The notes under the pieces are model-generated. The model was not told where the DNA came from, did not search any database, and saw only the letters and a program-made list of their open reading frames with translations. Of a DNA stretch of 64,000 nucleotides, positions 8,926 to 19,118 are shown in pieces. The stretch covers positions 1 through 64,000 of the forward strand of contig VXQX01000068.1 of assembly GCA_009838765.1 (NCBI GenBank), given 5' to 3'. The position numbers and the translations under genes were made by a program. The DNA comes from Gemmatimonadales bacterium (GTDB lineage: Bacteria > Gemmatimonadota > Gemmatimonadetes > Palauibacterales > Palauibacteraceae). How positions within the stretch are numbered: the first letter of the stretch is position 1; every line of letters starts with the position of its first letter.

Positions 8926-10214
8926 AGGCGCTCCGTCTCGAGGAACTCCCGGAATCCGTCCGGGTCGTCGGCGGCGCGCTCGATCCGAGCCACGCCGCGC
9001 TCGATGTCCTCCATGCTGTTGGCGATCGAAATACGGAGGAAGTGCTGGCCCCCGGAGCCGATGCGGCAGAAGGAGGCCCGGTCCATCGTGGCCACCCCGT
9101 ACCGGTAGAGCAGGAACATCTGCAGCATCCCCGACGGCGTCGCCCGCGCGCGGGATTCCGCCGGCATGGCGTCGTGCGCCTCGAACACGCCCAGCCGCTC
9201 GCACATGCCCGACACGTTGGGGAAGACGTAGAACGCCCCCTTCGGCAATCGGCAACTCAGGCCCTCGATCGCGTCGAGTGCGGGCACGATGAAGTCGCGC
9301 CGCCGTTCGAACTCCCCCACCATGCGCGCCACGACGCCGGCCGTGGCCGGGTCCTCGTACGCCGCCCGTCCCCCTTCCTGCAGGAACGGCGGCACGCACG
9401 ACATGATGTTGATGTTCAGATTCTTGAAGACGTCGGCCTCCTCGCGCGTCGGCAGGACGGCCCAGCCCAACCGCCACCCCGTCATGGCGAATCCCTTCGA
9501 ATGGCCGCTCGCGATGACCGTCCGCTCCGCCATCCCCGCGTGCGACGCGATGCTCCGATGCTCCAGGCCGTCGAACAGAATGTGCTCGTAGATCTCGTCG
9601 GAGTAGATCCGGACATCCGGGTGACAGCGTTCGCGGATCACCGCCGCGATGCCCGCAAGATCTTCGCCCGACAGCACGCCCCCGGTCGGATTCGAGGGCG
9701 AACAGAGGATGATGAGCCGGGTGCGCTCGGTGAGGAGCGCGCCGAGGTCGTCCGCCGTGAACGCGAAGCCCTTCTCCTCCGAGAGGTGCAGAGGCACGGG
9801 GCGCGCGCCGACGAACGTGGCCCAGGACTCGTAGATGGGGAACCCCGGACTCGGGTAGACGACCTCATCGCCCCGGTCCACGTACGTCTGGAAGGTGTAG
9901 CCGATGGGCGGCTTGGCCCCCGGCGTGACGACGACCCGATCCGCTCCCGCCTCGATCCCGCGCGTGGCCGAGACGTGGCGTGCGATCGCCTCGCGGAAGG
10001 ACGGGAGTCCCGCCGCGTCGCAGTACCCGGAGTTTCCGGCTTCGAGTTCGGATACGGCGACCCGGTTGAGGTGGGGCGCGCTGCGGAAGTCCGGCGCCCC
10101 GATGTTGAAACGGATGACGTCCATCCCCCGATCGAGACACACCTCGATGTCGTCGTTGACCTTGAACGCGTTCTCGGTCCCGAGATCGGCAAGTCGCTGC
10201 GCCAGGACCGTCAT
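8916..10214 (-). CDS. Class I/II PLP-dependent aminotransferase
   Basis: A 432-residue enzyme that starts at ATG 10214 (MTVLAQRLAD). The family landmarks are in order: NIGAPDF, the cofactor-phosphate region TPGAKPP, CSPSNPTGG, YSDEIYEHI (Asp-x-x-Tyr contacts the pyridine ring), SGHSKGFAMTGWRLGW with the Schiff-base Lys, and FLRISIAN with the carboxylate-binding Arg. It groups with aspartate/aromatic aminotransferases of the I-gamma type. The amino donor cannot be assigned. A longer in-frame ATG at 10301 would add sequence that lacks family similarity and is rejected. It diverges from vapBC. Confidence 0.9.
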   Translation of the reverse strand: MTVLAQRLADLGTENAFKVNDDIEVCLDRGMDVIRFNIGAPDFRSAPHLNRVAVSELEAGNSGYCDAAGLPSFREAIARHVSATRGIEAGADRVVVTPGAKPPIGYTFQTYVDRGDEVVYPSPGFPIYESWATFVGARPVPLHLSEEKGFAFTADDLGALLTERTRLIILCSPSNPTGGVLSGEDLAGIAAVIRERCHPDVRIYSDEIYEHILFDGLEHRSIASHAGMAERTVIASGHSKGFAMTGWRLGWAVLPTREEADVFKNLNINIMSCVPPFLQEGGRAAYEDPATAGVVARMVGEFERRRDFIVPALDAIEGLSCRLPKGAFYVFPNVSGMCERLGVFEAHDAMPAESRARATPSGMLQMFLLYRYGVATMDRASFCRIGSGGQHFLRISIANSMEDIERGVARIERAADDPDGFREFLETERLWD

Positions 10215-10302
10215 GCGACCTCCCCTCGCGGAGCCCGCGACCGTCGCGCCGCTCCGCCGTTCAAGGTCGAATCTCCACGGCGTGGATCGTCGTGGGAGCA
10301 AG

Positions 10303-10331
10303 TTGCCACATCGCTGTCAACCATATACCAT
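10303..10331 (+). promoter_or_regulatory. Possible vapBC promoter, leaderless
   Basis: TTGCCA at 10303-10308 and TACCAT at 10326-10331 are separated by 17 bases, a sigma-70-like arrangement. The expected transcription start falls on or next to the vapB ATG at 10338, and no ribosome binding site precedes that ATG. A leaderless message is the inference. Confidence 0.35.
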
Positions 10332-10337
10332 ACATTC

Positions 10338-10643
10338 ATGGACAGAATCAAGACTACGGTGTACCTGAGAGCCACCGACTACGGCAAGCTGAAGTCGATT
10401 GCCGCCGCCGAGAACCGCTCCGCGGCCGAATTAATCCGGGAAGCGGTGGGCGAATACGCCACCCGCAAGGTACGGGATCGTTTGCCGCGCAGCATCGGCA
10501 TGGGCGACAGCGGCATGCCGGACCTGGCCGAGCGGTACGAGGAGTACCTGGACGGGTTCGGGGAGGATGAACCTGCCGGCGGCGCCCCGGAGGCCCCGGA
10601 GGCCGAGGAGGAACCGGGCCCGCGGGACGCGAACCGACGGTGA
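10338..10643 (+). CDS. vapB: Ribbon-helix-helix antitoxin (VapB/CopG type)
   Basis: A 101-residue protein. Residues 1-45 form a ribbon-helix-helix DNA-binding unit (MDRIKTTVYLRATDYGKL, then SAAELIREAVGEYATRK), as in CopG-type antitoxins that bind their own promoter and neutralise the partner nuclease. The tail is acidic and proline-rich (EEYLDGFGEDEP onward), which fits the flexible toxin-wrapping region. The stop overlaps the GTG start of the toxin gene by four bases. A longer upstream frame exists but is antisense to the aminotransferase. Confidence 0.85.
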   Translation: MDRIKTTVYLRATDYGKLKSIAAAENRSAAELIREAVGEYATRKVRDRLPRSIGMGDSGMPDLAERYEEYLDGFGEDEPAGGAPEAPEAEEEPGPRDANRR

Positions 10644-11056
10644 TCGTCGCGGACACCAGCGCAATGCTGGCGTTGCTCGACCGCGGGGCGCGGGACCACG
10701 CAGCGATCCGCAACGCCTACGAGAAGAGACCCGGCGAGTGGATCCTTCCGTGGGCGATCCTCCCGGAGTTGGATCACATGGTAGCCGCGAGATTGGGCAC
10801 GGCTGTCGCAGCCGCGCTGCGCCGGGATCTTGCCGACGGCAGATTCATGGTCGAGTGGGGGAGCCTGGCAGATCTGAGGCGGGCGGAGGAGCTGAACGCC
10901 ACCTACCGTTCCCTGCGGTTGGGGCTCGTGGATGGCGTGGTCATGGCCATCGCCGAGCGACTCCACGCCCGGGCGATCGCGACCGTTGATCCGGGCAACT
11001 TCGGAGCCGTATCCCTCGACGGGCAGCCACAGCTCTGGCCGAGGGACCTCTCTTGA
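10640..11056 (+). CDS. vapC: PIN-domain ribonuclease toxin (VapC-like)
   Basis: A 138-residue PIN-domain protein that starts at GTG 10640. The acidic metal ligands are visible: Asp5 in MIVADTSAML, Glu in ILPELDHM, and the Asp pair in RLGLVDGVVMAIAE and AIATVDPGNF. VapC toxins cleave structured RNA, often initiator tRNA or 23S rRNA; the target here is unknown. Coupling to vapB through GTGA is the standard arrangement. Its TGA in turn overlaps a TTG start of the squalene-synthase-like gene, so the toxin sits in the middle of a three-gene overlapping unit. Confidence 0.88.
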   Translation: MIVADTSAMLALLDRGARDHAAIRNAYEKRPGEWILPWAILPELDHMVAARLGTAVAAALRRDLADGRFMVEWGSLADLRRAEELNATYRSLRLGLVDGVVMAIAERLHARAIATVDPGNFGAVSLDGQPQLWPRDLS

Positions 11057-11076
11057 CCCGGAGTTCTTCGCGGGGA

Positions 11077-12048
11077 ATGGCCACGCTTCACGAACTCCTC
11101 GTGCGCGCAAGTCGCACGTTCGCGGTCGGCATCGAGATCCTCCCGCGCCCCCTGCGGGGCGAGATCACCGTGGCCTACCTCCTGCTGCGGGTGTCCGACT
11201 ACCTGGAGGACAATCAGGAGATCGCGGGAGACGAGAAGGTCCGCCTGCTCGAAGCGTGGCGGCGCGTGCTCGGCGGGGGTCCGGGACGCGCGGCTCTCAT
11301 CGATCGTCTGGGAGAGGCCGCGGAAGACACGCCGGACGCGGCCGTGGCGCGACACGCGACGCGCGTTCTCGAAGGACTCGACCGGCTGGCGCCCGAAGCG
11401 CGCGAGATCATCGTACGCCGGGTGCGGGAATCCAGCGCGGGGATGGCGCGGTGGACGGAGCGGGGCTCGGAGTTCGGGACCGAAGAGGATCTCGACGACT
11501 ACATGCACGAAGTCGCCGGGCGAGTGGGCCATCTGCTGACGGAACTGTTCGCCCATCGTCTGTCGGGCGTCGGAGGGGACCGTGCGCGAATGATGGCGCT
11601 TGGCAGAGAGTTCGGCCTCGCGCTACAGACGGTCAACGTGATCCGAGGGCTGCACGAGGACCGGCATCGCGGCTGGGTGTACGTGCCCGCGTCCTTCCTC
11701 CCGGACGGCATGGATCCGCGGGAGCTGTTCGAGCCCGCCAACCACGCGGCGGCGATGGCGGTGCTCGACCGACTCGTGGAGAAGGCGGACCGGCACCTGG
11801 CGGCGGCCCGCAGTTACATGCGGATGATCCCGAGACGGTACCACCGGGTGCGCCTCTTCTGCCTGCTCCCGCTCCTCTTCGCGGTCCGGACGCTGGCCAT
11901 CAGTCGCACAAACCCCGAGGTACTGGACCGGGAGACGAAGATGTCCCGCCGGGAGGTCCTCGCGATCACGCGCCGCGCGAAGCTCTTCGGCTTCTCCAAT
12001 CGGTGGATCGCGCGTTACTGCCGCCGACTGGCCGCGCGGGGCGCCTGA
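11077..12048 (+). CDS. Squalene/phytoene synthase family protein
   Basis: A protein of about 323 residues from ATG 11077; TTG at 11053, overlapping the vapC stop, would add eight residues. Two Asp-rich prenyl-diphosphate sites are visible: YLLLRVSDYLEDNQE, equivalent to the first DxxED motif, and QTVNVIRGLHEDRHRGWVYV, equivalent to the second. Both resemble squalene synthase more than phytoene synthase. The expected reaction is head-to-head condensation of two prenyl diphosphates. No hopanoid or carotenoid gene is nearby in the window, so the pathway cannot be fixed. Confidence 0.85.
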   Translation: MATLHELLVRASRTFAVGIEILPRPLRGEITVAYLLLRVSDYLEDNQEIAGDEKVRLLEAWRRVLGGGPGRAALIDRLGEAAEDTPDAAVARHATRVLEGLDRLAPEAREIIVRRVRESSAGMARWTERGSEFGTEEDLDDYMHEVAGRVGHLLTELFAHRLSGVGGDRARMMALGREFGLALQTVNVIRGLHEDRHRGWVYVPASFLPDGMDPRELFEPANHAAAMAVLDRLVEKADRHLAAARSYMRMIPRRYHRVRLFCLLPLLFAVRTLAISRTNPEVLDRETKMSRREVLAITRRAKLFGFSNRWIARYCRRLAARGA

Positions 12049-12109
12049 CCGCCGAGCGAGCGCTGCACCGCTCTCGGCGCCCAAGCGGGGTCTTGCCGCG
12101 AACCGCGGA

Positions 12110-15100
12110 TCAGGCGCGCGCCAGCCGCCAGCGCTCCCGCCGCGCCTCGAGGTTGTACTGCGTCATCACCAGCGCCGGCACGACGACCATGAGGAGGATC
12201 GTGGCGATGAACACGCCGAAGCCGACGGAGGTCGCCAGCGGCACGAGGTGCTGAGCGTAGGTGCTCGTCTCGAAGACGAGCGGGGCCACGCCCAGGAAGG
12301 TGGTAATCGACGTGAGCATGATCGCCCGGAACCTCTCCTTGGCCCCGCGGATGACCGCATCCGCGGGCTCCAGGCCGGAGGCTCTGAGGTCGTTGATGAA
12401 CCGGATCATCATGAGCGAGTCGTTCACGACGACGCCGAAGACGCCGACCAGTCCGTACAGCGACCAGAGTCCCCAGCTGAGGCCGAGGAGCATGTGGCCC
12501 GCCAGGGCGCCGATCGCGCCGAGCGGCACGGCGGCCATGATGATGAGCGGCTGCGTGTACGAGCCGAACGGGATGGCCATCAGGCTGTACATGATGAGGA
12601 GAGCGAGGATGAGCGACCGGCCCAGCACGGAGATCGCGTGATCCTGCTCCTTTCTCTGGCCGCCGTACGTGTACGTGAGATCCGGGTCCTCGCTCGTCAG
12701 TCGCGGGAGAACCTCCCTGTCCAGCCTCGCGTTCACCTGCTGGCCGGTGACGATGCGCGGGTCCACGTCCGCGGTGATCGTGACGGCGCGGCGTCCGTCC
12801 ACCCGGTGAATGGCGGCTGACGAGCGGGAGAAGCCGGCGGACGCGATCTGACCCAGCGGCACCTCCCCGCCCGGCGTGCGGACGAGGTAGTTCTCGACAT
12901 CCGTCGCCGAGTTGCGCTCTCCCTCGGGAAGCCGGACCCACACCCGCATGTCTTCGCGGCCTCGAGGCACTCTGAGCGCTTCCGCCCCGAAGAAGGCAGA
13001 GCGCACCTGCGTCGCGAAACGGTCGAGCGTCAGGTTCAGGGAGCGGCCCGCCGGATTCAACTCCAACTGAAGTTCCCGGAACCCGTCATCGAGATTGCTG
13101 CGAACGTCGAAGGTCCCCTCGATGTCGGTCAGTTCAGCCGCGAATTCACCCGCAATGGCCTCCAGCCGAACGGGATCCGGGTGGGACAGTTCGTAGTGAA
13201 CGGGCAACCCCAGACCCAGAAGATTCGATGAGATGGAGAGCGATTTCGCCGCAGCGGGGATCCCCACCTCTTCTCGCCACACGCGCTCGAAGGTGGAAGC
13301 GGCGATGCCCCGGCGGTTCCAGTCATGGAGCTTGAACTGCACTGTCCCGAGGTGGCCGCGGGCCGCCTCCACCGCATCCCCGCCGAGAGGATCGTACAGC
13401 GCCGCCAACTCGCCCACGGTGACGGCGACATCGAACTCCAGCGGATCCTCGCCCTCGTTGCTCCCGTCCGAGAGACGGGCCACGGCTCGGTGTCCCGCGG
13501 CTTCGATTTCCGCGACGATCCGGGCCGTGCGTTCGGCCGGAGTACCCGTCGGCATCTCCAGGTTCGCCGACACGACGTCGCCCGCGATCGGGGTGATGAA
13601 CTGATTCGGGACGATGCCCGACGCCACCGCCCCCAGCGAGATCACGAGCAGGCCGGCCGCCGCGGCGAGGATGATGGAGGGCTGCTCCGTCGCCACGCGG
13701 AGTCCGCGGTCGAGGGGGCCGTCCGCGATGCGCTTCATGACTCGGTCCACGGCCCCCTGGGCCCGGTGCAGCACCCGCTGGGCGGCGCCGGATCTCCGCA
13801 CGCGGGGCGCGGCCAGATGGGAAAGGTGGTTCGGGAGAACGAGCAGCGATTCCAACAGCGAGATCACGAGCACCGCGATCACCACGAGCGGAATCCCGCG
13901 CCCGAGTTCCCCCTGCGGGCCGGGCGCGTTCAAGAGCGCGGCGAAGGCCGTGATCGTCGTGAGAACGGAGAAGATGACGGGAGTGCTGACGCGGCGTGTG
14001 CCGCGAATGGCGGCTGCGAGCCCCCGGTGGCCGCGCTCTCGCTCGGCGAAGATGCTCTCTCCCACGACGATCGCGTCGTCCACGACGATGCCCAGCGCCA
14101 GCACAAGCGCCATCAGCGAGAACATGTTGATCGAGATGCCCAGGAAGCCCATCACGAAGAAGGCGCCCAGGAACGAGACTGCGAGACCCACCGCCACCCA
14201 CATGGCGAGCCGGATTTCCAGGAAGAGCGCCAGCGCCAGGAAGACGAGCGCGAATCCGATCAGAGCGTTCTCGATCATGAGGCCGAGTCGCCCGCTGACC
14301 TGCTCCGAATCGTCCTTCCACAGCTCCGCCGAGACGCCTTCGGGCAGACTCGGCACCACCTCGGCATCGAGGTGCCGCTTTACCGCCTCGACGATGTCCA
14401 GCACCTGCTCCCCGGAGGTCCGGTACACGTCGACCCGGACCGCCGTCTGCCCGTTGTAGCGCACGCTGAGGTCGGTGTCCGCGAAGCCATCCCGCACCGT
14501 CGCAATCTCGCCGAGGCGAACCGACGTGCCGTCCGGACGCCCGAGGAGGATGATCTCCTCGAAGTCCACCTGTTCGTAGTTCTGCCCCAGCGTGCGCACC
14601 AGGATGTCCTCGCCGCTGGTGGACACCCTGCCGGCGGACAACTCGAGCGAACTCTGCCGCACCGCCAATGCGATGTCGTCGAGGGTCAGGCCGAGGGCGC
14701 GAAGCCGTCTCAGCGGCACTTCGATCGAGATCTCGTACGGTCGAGCACCGCTGACCTCGGCCAGCGACACTTCGGGAAGGGCGGAGAGTCCCTCCTCGAT
14801 GCCGTATGCCAGCTCCTTGAGCGTGCGCTCCGGCACATCGCCGTAAACGAGGAGTCGAATGACGCTCTGCCGACTCGTGATCTCCCGTATCTCGGGCCGT
14901 TCGGCGGCGGCAGGGAAGGTGGGAATGCGGTCGACCTCGGCCTTCAGTTCGTTCAGGGCGCGGTTGACGTCCGTTCCCGAATCGAACTCCGCGATGACCG
15001 AGGCGAGTCCCTCGGAGGCGGTGGCTTCCACCCGGCTCAGGCCGTCCACCGCCCGGATCTGCTCCTCGATGCGGCGGACAATGGATTCCTCGACCTCCTC

Positions 15101-15304
15101 CGGAGCCGCGCCAGGGTAGGGGACGAGAATCTGGACGCGGTCCAGGGAGAAATCGGGCAGGACCTCCTGGACCAGGTTCCGGGCCGAGGCCAGCCCGGCG
15201 AGGACGAGAAACAGCATGACCACGTTCGCGGCGATGCCGTTCTTCGCCATGAAGCCGATGGGCCCGCGGATACTCGCTCGGTCGACGTGACCCTCGTCAC
15301 TCAC
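12110..15304 (-). CDS. RND-family efflux permease (AcrB/HAE1-like)
   Basis: A 1064-residue inner-membrane transporter, of normal family length. The N-terminus GPIGFMAKNGIAANVVML is the first membrane helix, followed by periplasmic porter domains (PDFSLDRVQILVPYPGA). In the membrane half, LALGIVVDDAIVVGE is helix 4 with the proton-relay Asp pair. A second membrane set ends with LYGLVGVFGVVVNDSLM and VFIATILLMVVVPALV. The drive is proton antiport; substrates may be drugs, lipids or metals. GGAGGAG precedes the GTG start. No periplasmic adaptor or outer-membrane channel gene is adjacent, so it is an orphan permease. Confidence 0.92.
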   Translation of the reverse strand: MSDEGHVDRASIRGPIGFMAKNGIAANVVMLFLVLAGLASARNLVQEVLPDFSLDRVQILVPYPGAAPEEVEESIVRRIEEQIRAVDGLSRVEATASEGLASVIAEFDSGTDVNRALNELKAEVDRIPTFPAAAERPEIREITSRQSVIRLLVYGDVPERTLKELAYGIEEGLSALPEVSLAEVSGARPYEISIEVPLRRLRALGLTLDDIALAVRQSSLELSAGRVSTSGEDILVRTLGQNYEQVDFEEIILLGRPDGTSVRLGEIATVRDGFADTDLSVRYNGQTAVRVDVYRTSGEQVLDIVEAVKRHLDAEVVPSLPEGVSAELWKDDSEQVSGRLGLMIENALIGFALVFLALALFLEIRLAMWVAVGLAVSFLGAFFVMGFLGISINMFSLMALVLALGIVVDDAIVVGESIFAERERGHRGLAAAIRGTRRVSTPVIFSVLTTITAFAALLNAPGPQGELGRGIPLVVIAVLVISLLESLLVLPNHLSHLAAPRVRRSGAAQRVLHRAQGAVDRVMKRIADGPLDRGLRVATEQPSIILAAAAGLLVISLGAVASGIVPNQFITPIAGDVVSANLEMPTGTPAERTARIVAEIEAAGHRAVARLSDGSNEGEDPLEFDVAVTVGELAALYDPLGGDAVEAARGHLGTVQFKLHDWNRRGIAASTFERVWREEVGIPAAAKSLSISSNLLGLGLPVHYELSHPDPVRLEAIAGEFAAELTDIEGTFDVRSNLDDGFRELQLELNPAGRSLNLTLDRFATQVRSAFFGAEALRVPRGREDMRVWVRLPEGERNSATDVENYLVRTPGGEVPLGQIASAGFSRSSAAIHRVDGRRAVTITADVDPRIVTGQQVNARLDREVLPRLTSEDPDLTYTYGGQRKEQDHAISVLGRSLILALLIMYSLMAIPFGSYTQPLIIMAAVPLGAIGALAGHMLLGLSWGLWSLYGLVGVFGVVVNDSLMMIRFINDLRASGLEPADAVIRGAKERFRAIMLTSITTFLGVAPLVFETSTYAQHLVPLATSVGFGVFIATILLMVVVPALVMTQYNLEARRERWRLARA

Positions 15305-15458
15305 ACGGTGCTCCTCCGTGATGTGCCCCCCTCATCTGATCGGACTTCTCAGGTCTGACAACCCGTGCCAACAATCCGTGCTAACGGTTTACGCAGCGCG
15401 CGGTCGATTCGCCAGAGCGGCGGGCAGCGGGCTCCGGGAGTCCGTTCGTCCCGAAACT

Positions 15459-15486
15459 TTGCCCTGCCCCATCCGAGGGGTATTTT
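15459..15486 (+). promoter_or_regulatory. Candidate sigma-70-type promoter of the MpaB-like gene
   Basis: TTGCCC at 15459-15464 and TATTTT at 15481-15486 are 16 bases apart in the gap between two divergent genes. The start site would lie near 15493, about 33 bases upstream of the preferred ATG. Confidence 0.4.
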
Positions 15487-15525
15487 GTTCGGTTGAAACG
15501 GAGAGAGAGTCAGATCGAAACGCAG

Positions 15526-16701
15526 ATGAGGATTCCGTCCAGCTACGCTGACGGGTACGAGGCGGCGCGGGCTGTCGACGCCCGATTGGCGGACGATTTC
15601 ATCCGTCATACGACCCTCGGCGACCCGCTTGCCGATCGCGTCGTCGAGGGCCTCGCGGCCACCCGTTCCCCCGAAGAGGTGCACCCACTCATCTCCGCGG
15701 CCCTGCGGGATCCGTTTCAGTTGCCCGATGGCCTGCCCGACTCCCTCAGGGAGTTGGTCAGCGAGGTCTCCGTCATTCCGGACTGGTACGATCCGAAGTT
15801 GGCACAGGCGGCCACGCGCGGCTTCATCCGCAACTCGAACATCATTCCGGCGGCCCTCGCCGGAGCCGCGATCGTGGAAGGCTTCTCAACGCTGATCAGC
15901 AAGTCCTTCCGGATTCGGGGCCGCATCACTCAGAACGGAGTTCGCCGCCTCCGCCAGAACCTGCTGCACCTTTCCGACCAGTATCTTCCCGGCGGGATGG
16001 AACCGGGGGGAGATGGGTGGCGGCTGACGCTTCGAATCCGATTGGTGCATGCGCAGTCGAGGATGCTGCTCAAGGATTCCGACGAATGGGACGCGGCGGC
16101 GCACGGCATGCCTATCAGTGCTGCCAATATCCTGCTCGCGTCAACCACCTTCTCCGCCCGTCTCCTCCGGCATGCCAGGCGCCTCGGCGCCAAGTTCAGC
16201 GACCAGGAGTGGGAGGGCTACGTCCACGTGTGGAGGTATACCGCGTGGGTCATGGGCGTCCCGGAGGCGATTCTCTTCGAGGACTACGACGAGGCGCGCC
16301 GCAGATTCGAGATCGGGATGTTGTGCGAGCCCCCTCCGGACGACGATGCCATCATCATGGCGAACAGCATCGTCAACAGCGCGCCGCTCCTGCTGGGCGT
16401 GAAGGATCCCGCGGAACGCCGGCCTTTCGCCACGTTCATCTACCAGGTGTGCCGGGAGCTGGTTGGAGACGAGCTCGCCGATCAGTTCCTGTTCCCTCCA
16501 TCCCGAAGGGTCCCGCAGGTCCCGCTGCTGTGGCTGAAGCACCGGCTGAGGAGGGTGGCGCTCGAGCGGATTCCGGGATTCCACAAACTCGATTCCGGTT
16601 ACGACTACATGGAGATGCTCGACATCTCCAACGTGGGCAACTTCGAGCAGTCCTACAGCCTGCCCACCGCGCTCCACGACGAAGCGTCAAGGCCCTGGTA
16701 G
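15526..16701 (+). CDS. MpaB/latex-clearing-protein-type haem oxygenase (DUF2236)
   Basis: A 391-residue protein from ATG 15526 (MRIPSSYADG); TTG at 15493 would add 11 residues. The core segment RIRLVHAQSRMLL followed by a Trp-Asp and GMPISAANIL matches the MpaB/Lcp family, in which a His-ligated b-type haem splits C=C bonds of isoprenoid chains such as rubber or mycophenolate side chains. YVHVWRYTAWVMGVPEAIL further on is also conserved. No export signal is seen. It is divergent from the RND pump, and a spermidine-synthase-like gene follows on the same strand after 46 bases. The substrate is unknown. Confidence 0.8.
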   Translation: MRIPSSYADGYEAARAVDARLADDFIRHTTLGDPLADRVVEGLAATRSPEEVHPLISAALRDPFQLPDGLPDSLRELVSEVSVIPDWYDPKLAQAATRGFIRNSNIIPAALAGAAIVEGFSTLISKSFRIRGRITQNGVRRLRQNLLHLSDQYLPGGMEPGGDGWRLTLRIRLVHAQSRMLLKDSDEWDAAAHGMPISAANILLASTTFSARLLRHARRLGAKFSDQEWEGYVHVWRYTAWVMGVPEAILFEDYDEARRRFEIGMLCEPPPDDDAIIMANSIVNSAPLLLGVKDPAERRPFATFIYQVCRELVGDELADQFLFPPSRRVPQVPLLWLKHRLRRVALERIPGFHKLDSGYDYMEMLDISNVGNFEQSYSLPTALHDEASRPW

Positions 16702-16747
16702 ACATCTCCGATCCGGAACCAACCCGCCGACCTGGATTCCCCGACCG

Positions 16748-19042
16748 ATGATCTCCGATAGCCGTGTACGGCGGGCGGCGCTGCTGGCCCTGTTCTTTCT
16801 GTCGGGGGCCAGTGGGCTGATCTACCAGATCGCCTGGGTGAGACAGTCCGTCTTCACGTTCGGGGTCAGCGTCTACGCCTACAGCGCGGTCATCGGGGCG
16901 TACATGATCGGGCTCGCGCTGGGCAGCTACGCGATGGGCAGACGAATCGACGCGCACGCGCGGCCTCTGCGCACGTACGCGGCGCTCGAAGTGGGGATCG
17001 CGGCCCTCGCCGCGCTTTCGCCCTTCCTGCTCGGGGCTCTCCACGCGCTCTACCCGGAGCTCAGCAACGCCCTCCCGGCCGGCGGCTTCTGGCTCACGCT
17101 GGGCCGGCTCGTCCTCTCCCTGGCAGTGCTCACGCCGACGACCTTCCTCATCGGTGCCACGCTGCCCGTCATGAGCCGGATCTACGCGACGCACGGCGGG
17201 CGCGTCGGAAGCGACGTGGGTCGGCTCTACCTCGTGAACACGGCGGGCGCCGCCCTGGGCTGCGTCCTCACGGGACTCGTCTTCCTCCGGTACCTGGGTG
17301 CGCGGGAGACCATCTTCCTCGGCGCGGCGATCAATCTGTTCGTCGGGGGGGGTGCGCTCGCGCTCATGCGGCGGGCCGGGGCCCCGCAACCGGGCGGCAC
17401 GGCGCGCGAGGCCGGCGCGCCGCGGGAGCGAGGCGACGGCGCGATCAATGCCGCGGCTGCGCCCGGACCCGCTGCCGGACCCGCCGCCGGGGCGCTCCCG
17501 ATCTCGGCCGGAGCGCTGCGCTACGTGGCGATCGCGTACGCCATCTCCGGCTTCATCGCGCTGGGCTACGAGGTGGTGTGGGCGCGAATCCTCTACATCC
17601 ACTCCTCGCACGCGGCGTATTCGTTCTCGCTCATGCTGACCGTCTTCCTCGCCGGGCTCGCGCTCGGGGGCGCCGGCGGGAGCTGGGTCCTGCGGCGGAG
17701 ACGGGCGACGCTGCGGCACTTCGGGGCGATCCAGCTCGCGATCGGACTGCTGGCCGTCCTCATCCTCCACGCCTTCGCGCGACTTCCCGCGCTCCACCTC
17801 GACGAATGGTTCGGCGGCTACACCGTCGCGTACGAGTTCCTCATCGCCTTCGTCACGCTCTTTCCCCCCACCGTCCTTCTCGGGGCGCTGTTCCCCGTCG
17901 TTGGGAGTCTGTACACGCTCGAGCGGGCGCGGGCCGTGGGACTTCGCATCGGCCGCGTGAACGCGTTCAACACGGTGGGGGCCATCGCCGGCTCGCTCGG
18001 CGCGGGGTTCGTGCTCGTACCGCTCCTCGGACTCCGCAACACGACGGTGGCGCTTGCGGTGCTGAACCTCGCGCTCGGAGCCGCGGCATTGCGCTTCGAC
18101 CGCGGGGGCCGGCGGGCGCTGCGATTCGCGCCGGCGGGCGCGGTCGTGGCCACAATCGCGGCCGTCGCGATCCTGCCCGCGGGCTTCTATCTCGGCTCGT
18201 ACTACACGGAGGTCGACCGGCTCATCTTCTACAAGGAGGGCGTGGAAACCACCGTCGCCGTGCTCGAGGTTCCGGAAGACAACTACAAGATCTCCTTCGT
18301 GAACGGCCGCGACGAAGTGCCGACGGACCGGGCGAGCATGTCGGCGTTCCGGCTGCTCGGACACCTTCCGCCGCTGCTCCGACCGGGCGCCCGCAACGCG
18401 CTCGTGCTGAGCTTCGGCAACGGGATCGCAACCGGGACGATGAACACGCACGACATCCCCGTCATCGACGCGGTGGACCTCTCTCCCGAGATGATGGAGG
18501 CGGCCGCCGTCTATTCCGAGGAGAACTACGATGTCCTCGACAGCGACCGGCTGCGGCTGCACGTGGAGGACGGGCGGAACTTCCTCCTCCGGAGGGAGGG
18601 GTCGTACGACATCATCTCGGTGGACGCGACGCACCCCGCGAACGCGAGTTCGTGGGCGTTGTTCACGAGCGAATTCTACCAGCTCATCGAGAGACGGCTC
18701 GCCGAGGACGGCGTCTTCATGCAGTGGATCCCGATCCACGGGGTCCGAGAAGACGACTACCGCGACATCCTGCGGACTGTCTGGGACGTCTTCCCCAACA
18801 TGGTGCTGTGGTCCACCGGATCGACGCACAGTTACGTCGTCGCCACGCGGGAACCGATGTCGTCAGCCGTGATGCAGTCGGTGCTCGCGCGGGCGGCCGC
18901 CAACCCGATCGTCGTCCGGGATCTCGGACCGCCGGAAGCCATCGCCGGCTACGTGGCGATGGCCGAAGGGGACCTGACGCGCTACATCGGCCGCGGCCCC
19001 GTGATCACGGACAACGACGCCTTCTTCATGCCCGCCCGCTAG
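16748..19042 (+). CDS. Membrane-fused spermidine synthase-like protein
   Basis: A 764-residue fusion. The first ~500 residues contain many hydrophobic helices in two blocks separated by an Ala/Gly/Pro-rich linker, and begin with [19 protein letters not shown], a signature of this family. The last ~260 residues are a SAM-fold spermidine-synthase-like domain: SFGNGIATG (glycine-rich loop), DAVDLSPEM (acidic residue for the ribose), [10 protein letters not shown] and [13 protein letters not shown]. Polyamine synthesis is not certain, because many such fusions lack tested activity. It may modify or export a small molecule at the membrane. A propeller-protein gene follows. Confidence 0.88.
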   Translation: MISDSRVRRAALLALFFLSGASGLIYQIAWVRQSVFTFGVSVYAYSAVIGAYMIGLALGSYAMGRRIDAHARPLRTYAALEVGIAALAALSPFLLGALHALYPELSNALPAGGFWLTLGRLVLSLAVLTPTTFLIGATLPVMSRIYATHGGRVGSDVGRLYLVNTAGAALGCVLTGLVFLRYLGARETIFLGAAINLFVGGGALALMRRAGAPQPGGTAREAGAPRERGDGAINAAAAPGPAAGPAAGALPISAGALRYVAIAYAISGFIALGYEVVWARILYIHSSHAAYSFSLMLTVFLAGLALGGAGGSWVLRRRRATLRHFGAIQLAIGLLAVLILHAFARLPALHLDEWFGGYTVAYEFLIAFVTLFPPTVLLGALFPVVGSLYTLERARAVGLRIGRVNAFNTVGAIAGSLGAGFVLVPLLGLRNTTVALAVLNLALGAAALRFDRGGRRALRFAPAGAVVATIAAVAILPAGFYLGSYYTEVDRLIFYKEGVETTVAVLEVPEDNYKISFVNGRDEVPTDRASMSAFRLLGHLPPLLRPGARNALVLSFGNGIATGTMNTHDIPVIDAVDLSPEMMEAAAVYSEENYDVLDSDRLRLHVEDGRNFLLRREGSYDIISVDATHPANASSWALFTSEFYQLIERRLAEDGVFMQWIPIHGVREDDYRDILRTVWDVFPNMVLWSTGSTHSYVVATREPMSSAVMQSVLARAAANPIVVRDLGPPEAIAGYVAMAEGDLTRYIGRGPVITDNDAFFMPAR

Positions 19043-19118
19043 CTGCTGCGGTTCGCGTGAACGCCGGGAAGCTGACCCCGAGTTGCCGACGGTCTCAGGC
19101 GTGCGGAAGGTTGTCGGC

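Noticed and set aside
8926-9477. N-terminal extension of the PorV-like frame
   Set aside because: It runs antisense-free but inside the aminotransferase in another frame and has no motif; the signal peptide after GTG 8925 gives the natural start.
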